44,667 nucleotides of DNA, taken from positions 1-44,667 of the forward strand of contig CALJES010000014.1 of assembly GCA_938074205.1 (NCBI GenBank), written 5' to 3'. The notes below the pieces were generated by a model. That model worked only from the letters and a program-made list of their open reading frames with translations. It was not told the origin of the DNA and ran no database searches. Position numbers and translations under genes: made by a program. This DNA comes from an uncultured bacterium. GTDB lineage: Bacteria > Armatimonadota > UBA5829. Numbering within the stretch: the stretch's first letter is position 1; each line of letters opens with the position of its first letter. Shown here one piece after another: positions 1 to 8,050 of the stretch.

Positions 1-28
1 ACGCTTTACTACCACTGGTGAGGAGTTG

Positions 29-1993
29 ATGAATCAAGGTAGAAGTATAGAACACGCGCCGGATCAGAGCCCGCATCCATCCGCGATACGCCTGAGGGTA
101 TTTCTTCTGGCTCTCGTGATAGTTCCTCTCGACGACTTCTGGGTAATCATGATGGAGAAAGTGCGGGAAGGACCGTATCCGACCACTATATCCCTCTTTC
201 CGAATGCGGTCTTCATCCTCTTCCTGCTGGTAGGGCTCAACTCTCTGTTGAAGCGAGCGCGTCCCAGCGCCGTGTTCACCAGAGCAGAGCTGCTGGCTGT
301 ATATTGTATGACCGTGATCAGCGCAGCGCTCGCGGGGCATGATATGCTGCCGAATCTGGTAGGAATGATGGTCTATCCCTGGTGGTATGCAACCCCTGAA
401 AACAGGTGGGACCAATTCGTGCCGTTCCTGCCGCAGTGGCTAAGCGTGTCAGATCCGAACGCAGTCAGAGACTTGTTCCTAGGCGGCTCGGACCTGTACC
501 GAACCGGGTATTGGCTCCTTTGGCTGAAGCCTGTGCTGTGGTGGCTGGCGTTCACGGTGGTAGTGGTGTTTGTGATGTGCTGCGTCAATACGATAGTCCG
601 CCAACAGTGGACACACAGAGAGCGCCTCACATTTCCCATAGTTCAGCTGCCGCTGGCGATGACTGAGCCTCAGGGAGACCTTTGGCGGGACAAGAAATTC
701 TGGTTGGGGTTCGGCATTGCGTTTGCCATTGACCTGCTGAACGGAATATCGGTCTGGGTCCCCTCATTGCCTAGGATAAACGTCGGTTTCGAGGGGCACG
801 ACCTCACCGGCGCGATTGCGAACAAGCCTTGGAACGCATTGGGTTGGACTCCATACACGTTCTATCCATTCGTCATAGGTATAGCCTACCTGCTGCCCAC
901 CGACCTGATTTTCTCGTGCTGGTTCTTTTATTGGTTCTGGAAGGCTGAAGCCGTCTTTGTCAGTGCCATGGGTTGGGATACCGTTCCCACATATATCTAT
1001 ACTCGAAACCAGGCGTGGGGCGGATTACTCGCGATTATCGTCACCCTTGCCTGGACGAGCCGCGGCTACCTGAAACAAGTGTGGCGTAAGATTCTTGGGC
1101 GACCATCTGAGCTAGACGATTCCGTGGAAGCGATGTCCTACCGTGCCGCGGCAATAGGCGCTCTAGCAGGGCTTGCCTTTCTCGCATACTTCATGAAGCG
1201 CATAGGCATGTCGCCAATGGTGGCAGTGGCCGCGTTCGTGCTCTATTTTGTCCTTGCGCTGGCACTTGCACGGATTAGGGCTGAGCTCGGCCCACCGGTT
1301 CACGATTTTCACTTCTCCGGGCCCGATTTCGCCATTCCGTCTTTCGTCGGAGTGGGTCGGCTGTCGAACGGGGATATGGTGGGGCTGTGTTACTTCTGGT
1401 GGTTCAATAGAGCCTATCGCAGCCATCCAATGCCCATAGTCGCGGAGACCACAAAAATTGCCGACCACGCCCGCGCGAGCCAAAGGAAATTTATGCTCGC
1501 AATTATGGTCGCGGTTGCCCTTGGCACGATCGCCACGTTTTGGTCCTATCTGCACGTGGGTTACAAGCTAGGTTTCGAAAGGGACGTCGCCCTCGGCGGA
1601 CAATACGCATACGGCGGATTTAAGCAACTTGCTAATTGGTGGGCCAGACCCAAGGAACTGATGGGCCCTAACTGGACGGTGAATCTTTCAATCCTAGGTG
1701 GGTTCCTGTTTTGTATGCTCCTTTCGTACACCAGGTTGACATTTATAAACTTTCCTTTTCACCCCATCGGATTCGCGGTTACAGCCAGTTGGGCAATCAA
1801 CATAGTCTGGGTTCCGCTTCTTATTGCTTGGTTGGTCAAGTCATCCATACTTCGATTCGGCGGTTTGAGGCAGTATCGATCGCTACTCCCGTTCTTCCTT
1901 GGACTCATTCTCGGCGGCATGACCATCGGCTGCATATGGGGGCTGATAGGCATAATCTTCAACGTTCCTTACTACAATTTCTGGGGAGCTTAG
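29..1993 (+). CDS. Polytopic membrane protein, DUF6785/DUF6784-like
   Basis: A 654-residue integral membrane protein of unknown function. The translation has about a dozen or more hydrophobic segments spread over its whole length, starting near residue 25, with short polar loops and no signal peptide. Two loops look conserved: one near residues 90-120 containing GHDMLPNL and YATPENRWDQF, and one near residues 415-430 containing LGPPVHDFHFSGPDF. These recall the DUF6785/DUF6784 proteins of Armatimonadota and Planctomycetota, distantly like oligopeptide transporters; that family call is from memory. I chose ATG at 29 rather than the in-frame TTG at 26 because AGGAG at 21-25 would touch the TTG. 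The gene ends about 140 bp before dnaA and may be co-oriented by chance. No substrate can be deduced. Confidence 0.62.
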   Translation: MNQGRSIEHAPDQSPHPSAIRLRVFLLALVIVPLDDFWVIMMEKVREGPYPTTISLFPNAVFILFLLVGLNSLLKRARPSAVFTRAELLAVYCMTVISAALAGHDMLPNLVGMMVYPWWYATPENRWDQFVPFLPQWLSVSDPNAVRDLFLGGSDLYRTGYWLLWLKPVLWWLAFTVVVVFVMCCVNTIVRQQWTHRERLTFPIVQLPLAMTEPQGDLWRDKKFWLGFGIAFAIDLLNGISVWVPSLPRINVGFEGHDLTGAIANKPWNALGWTPYTFYPFVIGIAYLLPTDLIFSCWFFYWFWKAEAVFVSAMGWDTVPTYIYTRNQAWGGLLAIIVTLAWTSRGYLKQVWRKILGRPSELDDSVEAMSYRAAAIGALAGLAFLAYFMKRIGMSPMVAVAAFVLYFVLALALARIRAELGPPVHDFHFSGPDFAIPSFVGVGRLSNGDMVGLCYFWWFNRAYRSHPMPIVAETTKIADHARASQRKFMLAIMVAVALGTIATFWSYLHVGYKLGFERDVALGGQYAYGGFKQLANWWARPKELMGPNWTVNLSILGGFLFCMLLSYTRLTFINFPFHPIGFAVTASWAINIVWVPLLIAWLVKSSILRFGGLRQYRSLLPFFLGLILGGMTIGCIWGLIGIIFNVPYYNFWGA

Positions 1994-2040
1994 AGGCGCG
2001 TCGTATGAAAACATTTTTCGCAAAAACATCTTGATTTCCC

Positions 2041-2070
2041 TTGGACGACGACCGCCGGCGGTGATATAAT
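2041..2070 (+). promoter_or_regulatory. Probable dnaA promoter
   Basis: TTGGAC at 2041-2046 and a perfect TATAAT at 2065-2070 are separated by 18 bp, the layout of a housekeeping sigma factor promoter. Transcription would start near 2077, leaving a leader of about 55 nt before the dnaA ATG. A second TATAAT at 2104-2109 has no good -35 hexamer at a suitable distance. Confidence 0.5.
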
Positions 2071-2131
2071 CTTGACCGCTCTATCCTTTCTGCTCGGCCA
2101 CACTATAATAATCTTGCAGGGCACCATTCAC

Positions 2132-3529
2132 ATGTCTGACTGGCAGCTGCAGCTTGGCGAGGACGACGCATACAGATCTCTTCAGGCAGCGTGGGAACGC
2201 GTCATGAAAGCGTTGGAGGAGCGCCTTAACAAGCCGTCCTTCGAAAGCTGGATCCGACCCACGCGCCCACTTGCGCTCGATGGCCCAGTGGTACGCCTGG
2301 GTACTCCAAGTAGGTTCGCAAAGCACTACGTCGAAACCAGATACTTGGACACCATCCGAGAGTTGCTGGAGCTCGAACTCGGCCAGCCTGTTCATGTTCA
2401 ATTCGAACTCGTGGAGGCCAATGAGCCAGTGTTGATGACCGATCGGCTGCCCAGGAAGCCTGTGCAGCGTCCGCCCGAAGACGAGGATGAACCGCTGTCG
2501 CAACCGCTCAACAGCCGATACACTTTCGAAAACTTCGTAGTGGGCGCCAGCAACAGACTCGCACACGCCTGTGCCGTCTCAGTGGCAGAAACGCCTGGCA
2601 AGACTTATAACCCGCTGTTCATCTACGGAGGCTCAGGGCTGGGCAAGACTCACCTAATGCAGGCGATCGGTCATCACATAGGGGACAACGAGCCTCATCT
2701 TCGAGTGTTGTATGTATCAGGGGAAACTTTCACCTACCATTATATAACCGCTCTGCGCGAGCACAAGACATCGCAGTTCCGACGAAAATACCGCGATGTG
2801 GATGTTTGGCTGGTCGACGATATCCACTTTCTAGTTGGCAAAGAGCGCACAGAAGAGGAGTTCTTCCACACCTACAACGCGTTGTACGACACAGGCAAGC
2901 AGATCGTTCTCACCAGCGACCGTGCACCCAAGGAACTAGACCTTGACAATAGACTACTTTCCAGATTCGAGTGCGGCATGATCGCCGACATAAAGCCCCC
3001 AGACTTGGAAACGCGCCTTGCCATTATCCAGAGCAAGGCCGCGAACGAAAACATGACGCTGCCCTACGAGGTTATGCTCTACATAGCCAGCCTCATAACC
3101 ACCAATATCCGCCAGATCGAGGGCGCGCTCATCAAGCTCCACGCCTACGCATCATTAATGCGCACGCAAATCACGGAGTCCTTGGCACAGGAGCTACTTG
3201 GCAACTACTTCACACCGCCATCACAGGCGATAGTGGACGCCCAAAAAGTGCAGCAGCAAGTCGCCCGCCGCTTTAACCTCGACGTTGAAGACCTCAAGGG
3301 TCCCAGTCGGACCAAGGACATCGTAGTAGCCAGGCAAGTAGCCATGTATTTGATGCGCCAGCTCACAGACTGGTCACTGCCCGCTATTGGCCGTGCCTTC
3401 GGAGGACGTGACCACACTACAGTATTGCACGCTTGCAAGTGCATTGCAGCAAAGATCGCGCTCGACAAGGCGTTCTCCAACCTTGTGGAAGATCTAGCCA
3501 AGGAAATCCGCGACGGGAGAAATTGTTGA
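2132..3529 (+). CDS. dnaA: Chromosomal replication initiator protein DnaA
   Basis: DnaA binds DnaA boxes at oriC as ATP-bound filaments, melts the duplex and recruits the helicase. The 465-residue product has the full layout: domain I at 1-85, a charged proline-rich linker at about 100-130, an AAA+ domain at 131-345 with Walker A GGSGLGKTH (166-174) and Walker B VWLVDD (225-230), and domain IV at 360-465 with the DnaA signature GRDHTTVLHACKCI near 425-438. The open frame reaches back to a TTG at 2072, but that adds 20 residues unlike DnaA N-termini. ATG at 2132, giving MSDWQLQ, is the more likely start, although its Shine-Dalgarno match is weak. The gene lies directly upstream of the probable origin. 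dnaN does not follow it. Confidence 0.97.
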   Translation: MSDWQLQLGEDDAYRSLQAAWERVMKALEERLNKPSFESWIRPTRPLALDGPVVRLGTPSRFAKHYVETRYLDTIRELLELELGQPVHVQFELVEANEPVLMTDRLPRKPVQRPPEDEDEPLSQPLNSRYTFENFVVGASNRLAHACAVSVAETPGKTYNPLFIYGGSGLGKTHLMQAIGHHIGDNEPHLRVLYVSGETFTYHYITALREHKTSQFRRKYRDVDVWLVDDIHFLVGKERTEEEFFHTYNALYDTGKQIVLTSDRAPKELDLDNRLLSRFECGMIADIKPPDLETRLAIIQSKAANENMTLPYEVMLYIASLITTNIRQIEGALIKLHAYASLMRTQITESLAQELLGNYFTPPSQAIVDAQKVQQQVARRFNLDVEDLKGPSRTKDIVVARQVAMYLMRQLTDWSLPAIGRAFGGRDHTTVLHACKCIAAKIALDKAFSNLVEDLAKEIRDGRNC

Positions 3530-3647
3530 TCCACTCGGTTATCAATTTGTGGATTCAGCTGTCAATATTAGTGTGCGTAACCAACCGGGTTAACTTACTA
3601 CCGATTTCACACATGTACACCTATCCTTCCACTACAACACTAGTAGC

Positions 3648-3656
3648 TTTTCCACA
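3648..3656 (+). promoter_or_regulatory. DnaA-box-like site
   Basis: TTTTCCACA differs from the consensus TTATCCACA at one position. It points the same way as the tandem pair about 40 bp downstream. Confidence 0.55.
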
Positions 3657-3694
3657 AGCAAGGCAAAACTGCGTACACGCTTCCTTCCATACAC

Positions 3695-3712
3695 TTATCC
3701 ACTCTATCCACA
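3695..3712 (+). promoter_or_regulatory. Tandem abutting DnaA-box-like sites
   Basis: TTATCCACT (3695-3703) is followed without a gap by CTATCCACA (3704-3712). Each matches 8 of 9 consensus bases and both have the same orientation. Directly abutting boxes suit cooperative DnaA binding and may nucleate the initiator filament. Confidence 0.6.
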
Positions 3713-3740
3713 ACATTAGCACCACCACAACCATCCCTCC

Positions 3741-3746
3741 TATAAT
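3741..3746 (+). promoter_or_regulatory. -10 element for a short-leader recF transcript
   Basis: A perfect TATAAT ends nine bases before the recF ATG at 3756. A weak -35, TTAGCA, lies at 3716-3721 with a 19-bp spacer. Transcription from here would start within a few bases of the ATG, giving a leaderless or nearly leaderless mRNA. This fits the absence of a Shine-Dalgarno sequence before recF. Confidence 0.45.
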
Positions 3747-3755
3747 TACCTAGTC

Positions 3756-4871
3756 ATGCAAGTAGACCATATCTGCCTGATTCATTTTCGAAACTATGAT
3801 AAGCTTGACTTCATTCCGCACCAACGAGCAAACGTAATCGTAGGCCGAAACGCTCAAGGAAAGAGTGCACTTCTCGAAGCCTTATACTTCCTTTCGACAA
3901 GCAAATCGCATAGAACTAATCGAGACTCTGAACTGATTCAGTTGGGGTCGGAATACGCTAGAGCCAGCGCAAATGTTAGGCGAGAGACCCGTCCGGACAT
4001 TACCATCGAAATAGCTCTGAGTAGAGTTCAAGGGAAGTCGTGTCTGATAGACAATAAGAAGAAGAACAGGTTACCAGATTTTGTAGGGCAGCTGAACGTG
4101 GTCATATTCAGCAGTTTCGACGTTGAAATGGTTCGAGGTGAACCAGCTCTCAGGCGTAGGTTTCTTGACCTTGAGCTTTCCCAGATTAGTGCCCACTATC
4201 TGTATGCCCTCTCCCGTTATAGGCGGACACTGGAGCAAAGAAACCGAGCGCTGAAGCTGGTGAACATTGGCCAGGCCCACTTGAAAACGCTGGAGCCTCT
4301 AGACCAACTACTGGCTACATATGGGGCCTCGGTGATGGTGAAGCGGGGTGAGTTTCTAGCCAAGTTAAACATAACCGCACAAGAAGCGTATAGAGGATTG
4401 GCGGCGGGTAATGAAATGCTAGAGGTGAATTATAAACCATGTGTGCCGATGGCAGGTGGTGGCCCCGAAGAGGTGATGCGTAGCCTGCTGAATGGACTTG
4501 CTGAAAAGAGGGACGTGGACATAGTTCGAGGAAGTACAAGTATTGGTCCGCACAGGGACGACGTGGAGATGAGGATAAATGGGGTGGGTGTTCGAGACTA
4601 CGCCTCTCAGGGCCAGCAAAGATCCACAGCGCTGGCGCTCAAACTTGCAGAGGCTATGATAGTTCGAGAGAGTGTTGGCGAGAGTCCGGTTCTCCTTTTG
4701 GACGATGTTTGCGCAGAGCTGGACATGCAGAGAAGGTCTGGAGCGTTAGCTTTTGCTGCGAGAGGATTTCAGTCGTTTGTTACTACAACCAGTTTGGAAG
4801 AATTGCCTGTTGGGGTGCTCGGTGAGGTGGGGGTTTTCGAGGTTAGTGCAGGAGCAGTGACGCAGCTATGA
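3756..4871 (+). CDS. recF: DNA replication and repair protein RecF
   Basis: RecF is an SMC-like ATPase that works with RecO and RecR to load RecA at single-strand gaps and stalled forks. The 371-residue product has Walker A GRNAQGKSA (30-38), the ABC signature SQGQQRS (284-290) and Walker B VLLLDD (312-317) followed by CAELD, which is the complete ATPase head of a normal-length RecF. ATG at 3756 starts MQVDHICLIHFRNY, a typical RecF N-terminus. The gene begins at the right edge of the probable origin and its stop overlaps the next start by 4 bp (ATGA), implying translational coupling with the DUF721 gene. The usual upstream partner dnaN is missing. Confidence 0.95.
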   Translation: MQVDHICLIHFRNYDKLDFIPHQRANVIVGRNAQGKSALLEALYFLSTSKSHRTNRDSELIQLGSEYARASANVRRETRPDITIEIALSRVQGKSCLIDNKKKNRLPDFVGQLNVVIFSSFDVEMVRGEPALRRRFLDLELSQISAHYLYALSRYRRTLEQRNRALKLVNIGQAHLKTLEPLDQLLATYGASVMVKRGEFLAKLNITAQEAYRGLAAGNEMLEVNYKPCVPMAGGGPEEVMRSLLNGLAEKRDVDIVRGSTSIGPHRDDVEMRINGVGVRDYASQGQQRSTALALKLAEAMIVRESVGESPVLLLDDVCAELDMQRRSGALAFAARGFQSFVTTTSLEELPVGVLGEVGVFEVSAGAVTQL

Positions 4872-5401
4872 CTGAGCCTGGGTTTCGGAAAGGCAAGCTG
4901 TCACCGGCCGGAAAAGTGTTGGGTGAAGTCCTATCCAGGCTGGGACTGGAGCGACGCTGGAAGGAGCACAACTTGCTGAGCAAGTGGGCTTCGGTAGTTG
5001 GAACACAAGTAGCAGCGGCGACCCGTATAGAGGGGATACGCGACGGCGTGCTCACTGTGTTGTGCAGAAGCAGTGCTTGGGCAAACGAGCTGTCCCTTTA
5101 CAAGGACCAAATTGTGGGGCGCCTTAACGAAATTGCCGGTGAAGAAATAGTGCGAGACATACGTTTCTCGACTAGGGGCTATCGCTCAGCGGCGAATGGC
5201 GCAGAAGCAAGGGGGAGCCAGGAGGTGCCAGCGGAGGCTCCTCTCAATAAGGAGGATGTGGAGTGCGCCCGAAGGATAGCGTCGGCCTGCAAAGACCCGG
5301 AGCTTGGTAAAGTAGTGGAGCGGGCTATTTTGACAGCGAAGAGATACCGCAAGCGAGGCCCGGAGTTGGAGTGCGAGAAGGAGGTGGAAAAGAATGGCTG
5401 A
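4868..5401 (+). CDS. dciA: DUF721 protein, DciA-like helicase loader
   Basis: A 177-residue DUF721 protein. Members called DciA are the widespread ancestral loaders of the replicative helicase DnaB, where DnaC or DnaI is absent. The N-terminal part, about residues 10-105, has the family pattern: a basic start, helices around WKEHNLLSKWASVVGTQVA, then GVLTVLCRSSAWANELSLYK, the typical central strand and helix. The rest is a charged, probably disordered tail rich in Glu, Lys and Arg. It overlaps recF by 4 bp and rtcB by 8 bp, so the three are very likely co-expressed. Position beside dnaA and recF matches the actinobacterial-style order recF-DUF721. The family call is firm; the loader role is taken from the family. 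Confidence 0.85.
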   Translation: MTEPGFRKGKLSPAGKVLGEVLSRLGLERRWKEHNLLSKWASVVGTQVAAATRIEGIRDGVLTVLCRSSAWANELSLYKDQIVGRLNEIAGEEIVRDIRFSTRGYRSAANGAEARGSQEVPAEAPLNKEDVECARRIASACKDPELGKVVERAILTAKRYRKRGPELECEKEVEKNG

Positions 5402-6851
5402 GTGGACCGGACCTGTTCAGAAGATAGACGACTATAGGTGGAGAATTCCGAAGTCGTACAAGCCCGGCATGCGTACCGACGGAGTAGTTTATGCGACGGA
5501 GAAAATGCTCCAGCAGATAAGAAAGGACGAGTCGCTGGAGCAGGTGGCTAACGTGGCTTTCCTGCCAGGTATTGTCGGTCCGTCAATGGCGATGCCGGAT
5601 ATCCACTGGGGTTATGGCTTTCCGATAGGAGGAGTTGCGGCCACTCGCGTTAGCGACGGGGTAGTCTCCCCAGGAGGCGTGGGATTTGATATAAACTGCG
5701 GGGTCAGACTTCTTCGGTCGGATCTCACGGAGACAGATATAAGCGGTCGAATAACTGAGCTGATAGACGAGCTGTATGTAAATATTCCGGCAGGTGTCGG
5801 TGGTGAAGGTAAGATCCGTGTGGACGAGGCCGATCTCAAGAAAGTGATGCTGAAGGGCGCAAAGTGGATGGTAGAACACGGCCTAGGCTGGCCTGAGGAC
5901 CTGGAGGTGTCGGAAGAGAATGGCGCTATGGAGGGCGCTGATCCCGATGCTGTGAGTAAGGAGGCGATTAAGCGCGGCCGACCGCAGCTGGGAACGTTGG
6001 GCTCGGGCAACCATTTCTTGGAGATTCAGGTAGTTGAGGAGATCTACGATGAGGGCATAGCCCAGGTATTCGGCATTGCGGAGAAGGGCCAAGTTACGGT
6101 GATGATTCATAGTGGGAGCAGGGGCTTTGGCCACCAGGTCTGTCAGGACAACCTGAACGTAATGCAACGGGCAATACAGAAGTACGGAATATCGCTGCCG
6201 GACCGCCAGCTGGCGTGTGCGCCAGTGACGTCGCCAGAAGGCCAGGCGTATTTGGCCGGAATGGCGTGCGCTGCCAACTTTGCGTGGGCAAACCGACAGG
6301 CGATAGTGCACTGGGTTAGAGAAACCTTTGAAAAGGTCCTTGGCAAGGGCGCGCACAGCCTGGGACTGCGGCAGGTCTATGACGTGGCGCACAACATTGC
6401 CAAGCTGGAGGAACACCCTGTAGATGGCAAGTCGGAGAAGCTTTGCGTTCACCGCAAGGGCGCGACACGGGCATTTGGTCCTGGTCATCCCCTGGTGCCC
6501 GCCCAGTATAGAGCCGTTGGGCAACCTGTGATTGTCCCTGGCGATATGGGTCGGTACTCATACCTGCTTGTGGGTACTGAGACCGCGATGCGAGAGACCT
6601 GGGGATCGACCTGCCACGGCGCAGGACGTGTGATGAGCCGTAATGAGGCAATCAAACATATGCACGGTTCGCAGGTGCAAAGCGAATTGGCAGGACGGGG
6701 AATATTCGTAAAAGCAAAAGGTAGAGAGACCCTATCGGAAGAAGCTTCGTATGCGTATAAGGACGTGCGTGAGGTAGTAGAAGCTTGCCATGGAGCAGGA
6801 ATTTCGCGGCTGGTAGCAAAAATGCGCCCACTAGGGGTTGTAAAAGGCTAG
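5394..6851 (+). CDS. rtcB: RNA-splicing ligase RtcB
   Basis: RtcB is a GTP- and Mn-dependent ligase that joins 2',3'-cyclic phosphate or 3'-phosphate RNA ends to 5'-OH ends, used in RNA repair and, in archaea and animals, tRNA splicing. The 485-residue product is full length and keeps the metal and guanylylation residues: Cys102 in FDINCGVRLL, Asn206-His207 in GSGNHFLEI, His239 in IHSGSRG, His333 in DVAHN and His408 in CHGAGR, the GMP-accepting histidine. A strong AAGGAGG inside the end of the DUF721 gene supports ATG at 5394. No RtcA cyclase or archease gene is next to it. Location in an operon with recF and the helicase-loader gene is unusual. Confidence 0.96.
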   Translation: MAEWTGPVQKIDDYRWRIPKSYKPGMRTDGVVYATEKMLQQIRKDESLEQVANVAFLPGIVGPSMAMPDIHWGYGFPIGGVAATRVSDGVVSPGGVGFDINCGVRLLRSDLTETDISGRITELIDELYVNIPAGVGGEGKIRVDEADLKKVMLKGAKWMVEHGLGWPEDLEVSEENGAMEGADPDAVSKEAIKRGRPQLGTLGSGNHFLEIQVVEEIYDEGIAQVFGIAEKGQVTVMIHSGSRGFGHQVCQDNLNVMQRAIQKYGISLPDRQLACAPVTSPEGQAYLAGMACAANFAWANRQAIVHWVRETFEKVLGKGAHSLGLRQVYDVAHNIAKLEEHPVDGKSEKLCVHRKGATRAFGPGHPLVPAQYRAVGQPVIVPGDMGRYSYLLVGTETAMRETWGSTCHGAGRVMSRNEAIKHMHGSQVQSELAGRGIFVKAKGRETLSEEASYAYKDVREVVEACHGAGISRLVAKMRPLGVVKG

Positions 6852-6903
6852 CCCGCAGCGTTGGGTTAGGAGGATCTAATCACTTAGCTAAAGGAGGGAT
6901 TCA

Positions 6904-7944
6904 GTGAAGGTCGTAAGGGTAGGAGTCATCGGAACCGGCGGTATTGCCGTGAACCAGCACATGCCAGCGCTATCTAAGCAGCCTGATGTCCAGATCCTGG
7001 CAGTGGCAGACGTTAATGAAGAGGCTGCAAAAAACGCTGCCGAAAAGTTCAGCGTACCGCACGTGTTCACCGACTATAAGCAGTTGATTGCCATGGACGA
7101 AATCGACGCCGTTCACGTGTGCACCCCCAACTACTTGCATATGGCACCGACTGTGGAGGCGTTAATGGCGGGCAAGCACGTGATGGTGGAAAAGCCGATT
7201 GCCCGCAACGCCGACGAGGCATCCAAGATGGTGGAGGCATCGCGCAAATCGGGCAAGAAACTCATGGTCGCGCAAAACGTCCGGTTTGACAGCAGCAGCC
7301 AGTGCCTGAAACGGTTTATTGATGCAGGTGACTTGGGAGAGATCTACTTCGCGAGGGTTTGGGCTTTGAGGCGCCGAGGCGTTCCGAGTTGGGGCGTCTT
7401 TACGGATAAGGAGAAGCAGGGAGGCGGGCCGCTGATCGATATCGGCGTACACCAGCTCGACTTGGCACTGTATCTTATGGGGCATCCGAAGGCAATGACT
7501 TGCTCTGGTCAGGCCTTTACTAAAATTGGAAACACTCCCGGCCACATAGGAGTTTGGGGGCCCTGGGATTGGCAAAACTACACCGTCGAAGATTACGCCG
7601 CAGGGTTTGTTCGGCTTGAGGGCGGAAGATCGCTGGTAATCGAGTCGAGTTTTGCTGCAAACATAGCCGAGGACAAATTCACTACCGCGCTCTTAGGCAC
7701 CAAGGGCGGTGCCGAGACTAACCCACTGCGCATCTTTGGCGAGGACAAAGGTATGGTGTATGACATCACTCCTGTGCACATACCAAGGGTGCACTCTTAC
7801 GAAGCCGAGGTTCGCGCTTTTTACGACGCGATCCAAAACGACACGGAACCACCGGTAACTGGCGAGCAAGCTCTGAACGTGATGAAAATCCTCGATGCGA
7901 TCTACAAGTCCAGCGAACTCGGGCGTGAAGTGGAGATCGCTTGA
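6904..7944 (+). CDS. Gfo/Idh/MocA-family oxidoreductase
   Basis: A 346-residue NAD(P)-dependent sugar or inositol dehydrogenase-type enzyme. The N-terminal Rossmann fold begins VGVIGTGGIAVNQHMPAL and continues to the family motif EKPIARNADEA (about residues 98-108). The C-terminal GFO_IDH_MocA domain has GGGPLIDIGVHQLDLALYLMG, including the Asp and His of the usual active site near residues 178-184. The start is GTG at 6904, chosen for the strong AAAGGAGG at 6890-6897 with a 6-nt spacer. It follows rtcB by 52 bp. No catabolic partner is adjacent, so the substrate cannot be named. Two further members of this superfamily occur at 33-36 kb. Confidence 0.9.
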   Translation: MKVVRVGVIGTGGIAVNQHMPALSKQPDVQILAVADVNEEAAKNAAEKFSVPHVFTDYKQLIAMDEIDAVHVCTPNYLHMAPTVEALMAGKHVMVEKPIARNADEASKMVEASRKSGKKLMVAQNVRFDSSSQCLKRFIDAGDLGEIYFARVWALRRRGVPSWGVFTDKEKQGGGPLIDIGVHQLDLALYLMGHPKAMTCSGQAFTKIGNTPGHIGVWGPWDWQNYTVEDYAAGFVRLEGGRSLVIESSFAANIAEDKFTTALLGTKGGAETNPLRIFGEDKGMVYDITPVHIPRVHSYEAEVRAFYDAIQNDTEPPVTGEQALNVMKILDAIYKSSELGREVEIA

Positions 7945-8050
7945 CGCAAAACGGCAAAGGTGTGGAAAAGAGGAGTCCGTTTTTCGCACTGCATTGGTCG
8001 GCGGGCTCCTTACCCGCCTCAGGATCACCCACTAAGGCCATTACGGAGAA

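Larger units (their letters stand above)
3530..3755. other. Probable chromosomal origin (oriC) between dnaA and recF
   Basis: These 226 noncoding bases separate dnaA from recF, the usual place for a bacterial origin. They hold several sites close to the DnaA-box consensus TTATCCACA: TTTTCCACA (3648-3656), TTATCCACT (3695-3703) and CTATCCACA (3704-3712), each matching 8 of 9, plus weaker 7-of-9 sites at 3527-3535 and, inverted, at 3548-3556. The region is visibly more AT-rich than the flanking genes. No perfect box is present and no clear unwinding element was identified, so the exact melting site is unknown. Confidence 0.75.

Noticed and set aside
2072-2131. N-terminal extension of dnaA from TTG 2072
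   Set aside because: The 20 extra residues are hydrophobic and unlike DnaA N-termini, the likely promoter start falls at about 2077, and ATG 2132 gives a typical DnaA start.
2081-2566. 161-residue minus-strand frame opposite dnaA
   Set aside because: It lies fully opposite a certain gene and its translation resembles no protein I know.
5883-6524. 213-residue minus-strand frame opposite rtcB
   Set aside because: Antisense shadow of a fully recognised gene, with no supporting motif.
8000-8018. GGCGGG...CCCGCC hairpin upstream of the MFS gene as a terminator
   Set aside because: The stem is only 6 bp and no T run follows on either strand, so it was not listed as a feature.
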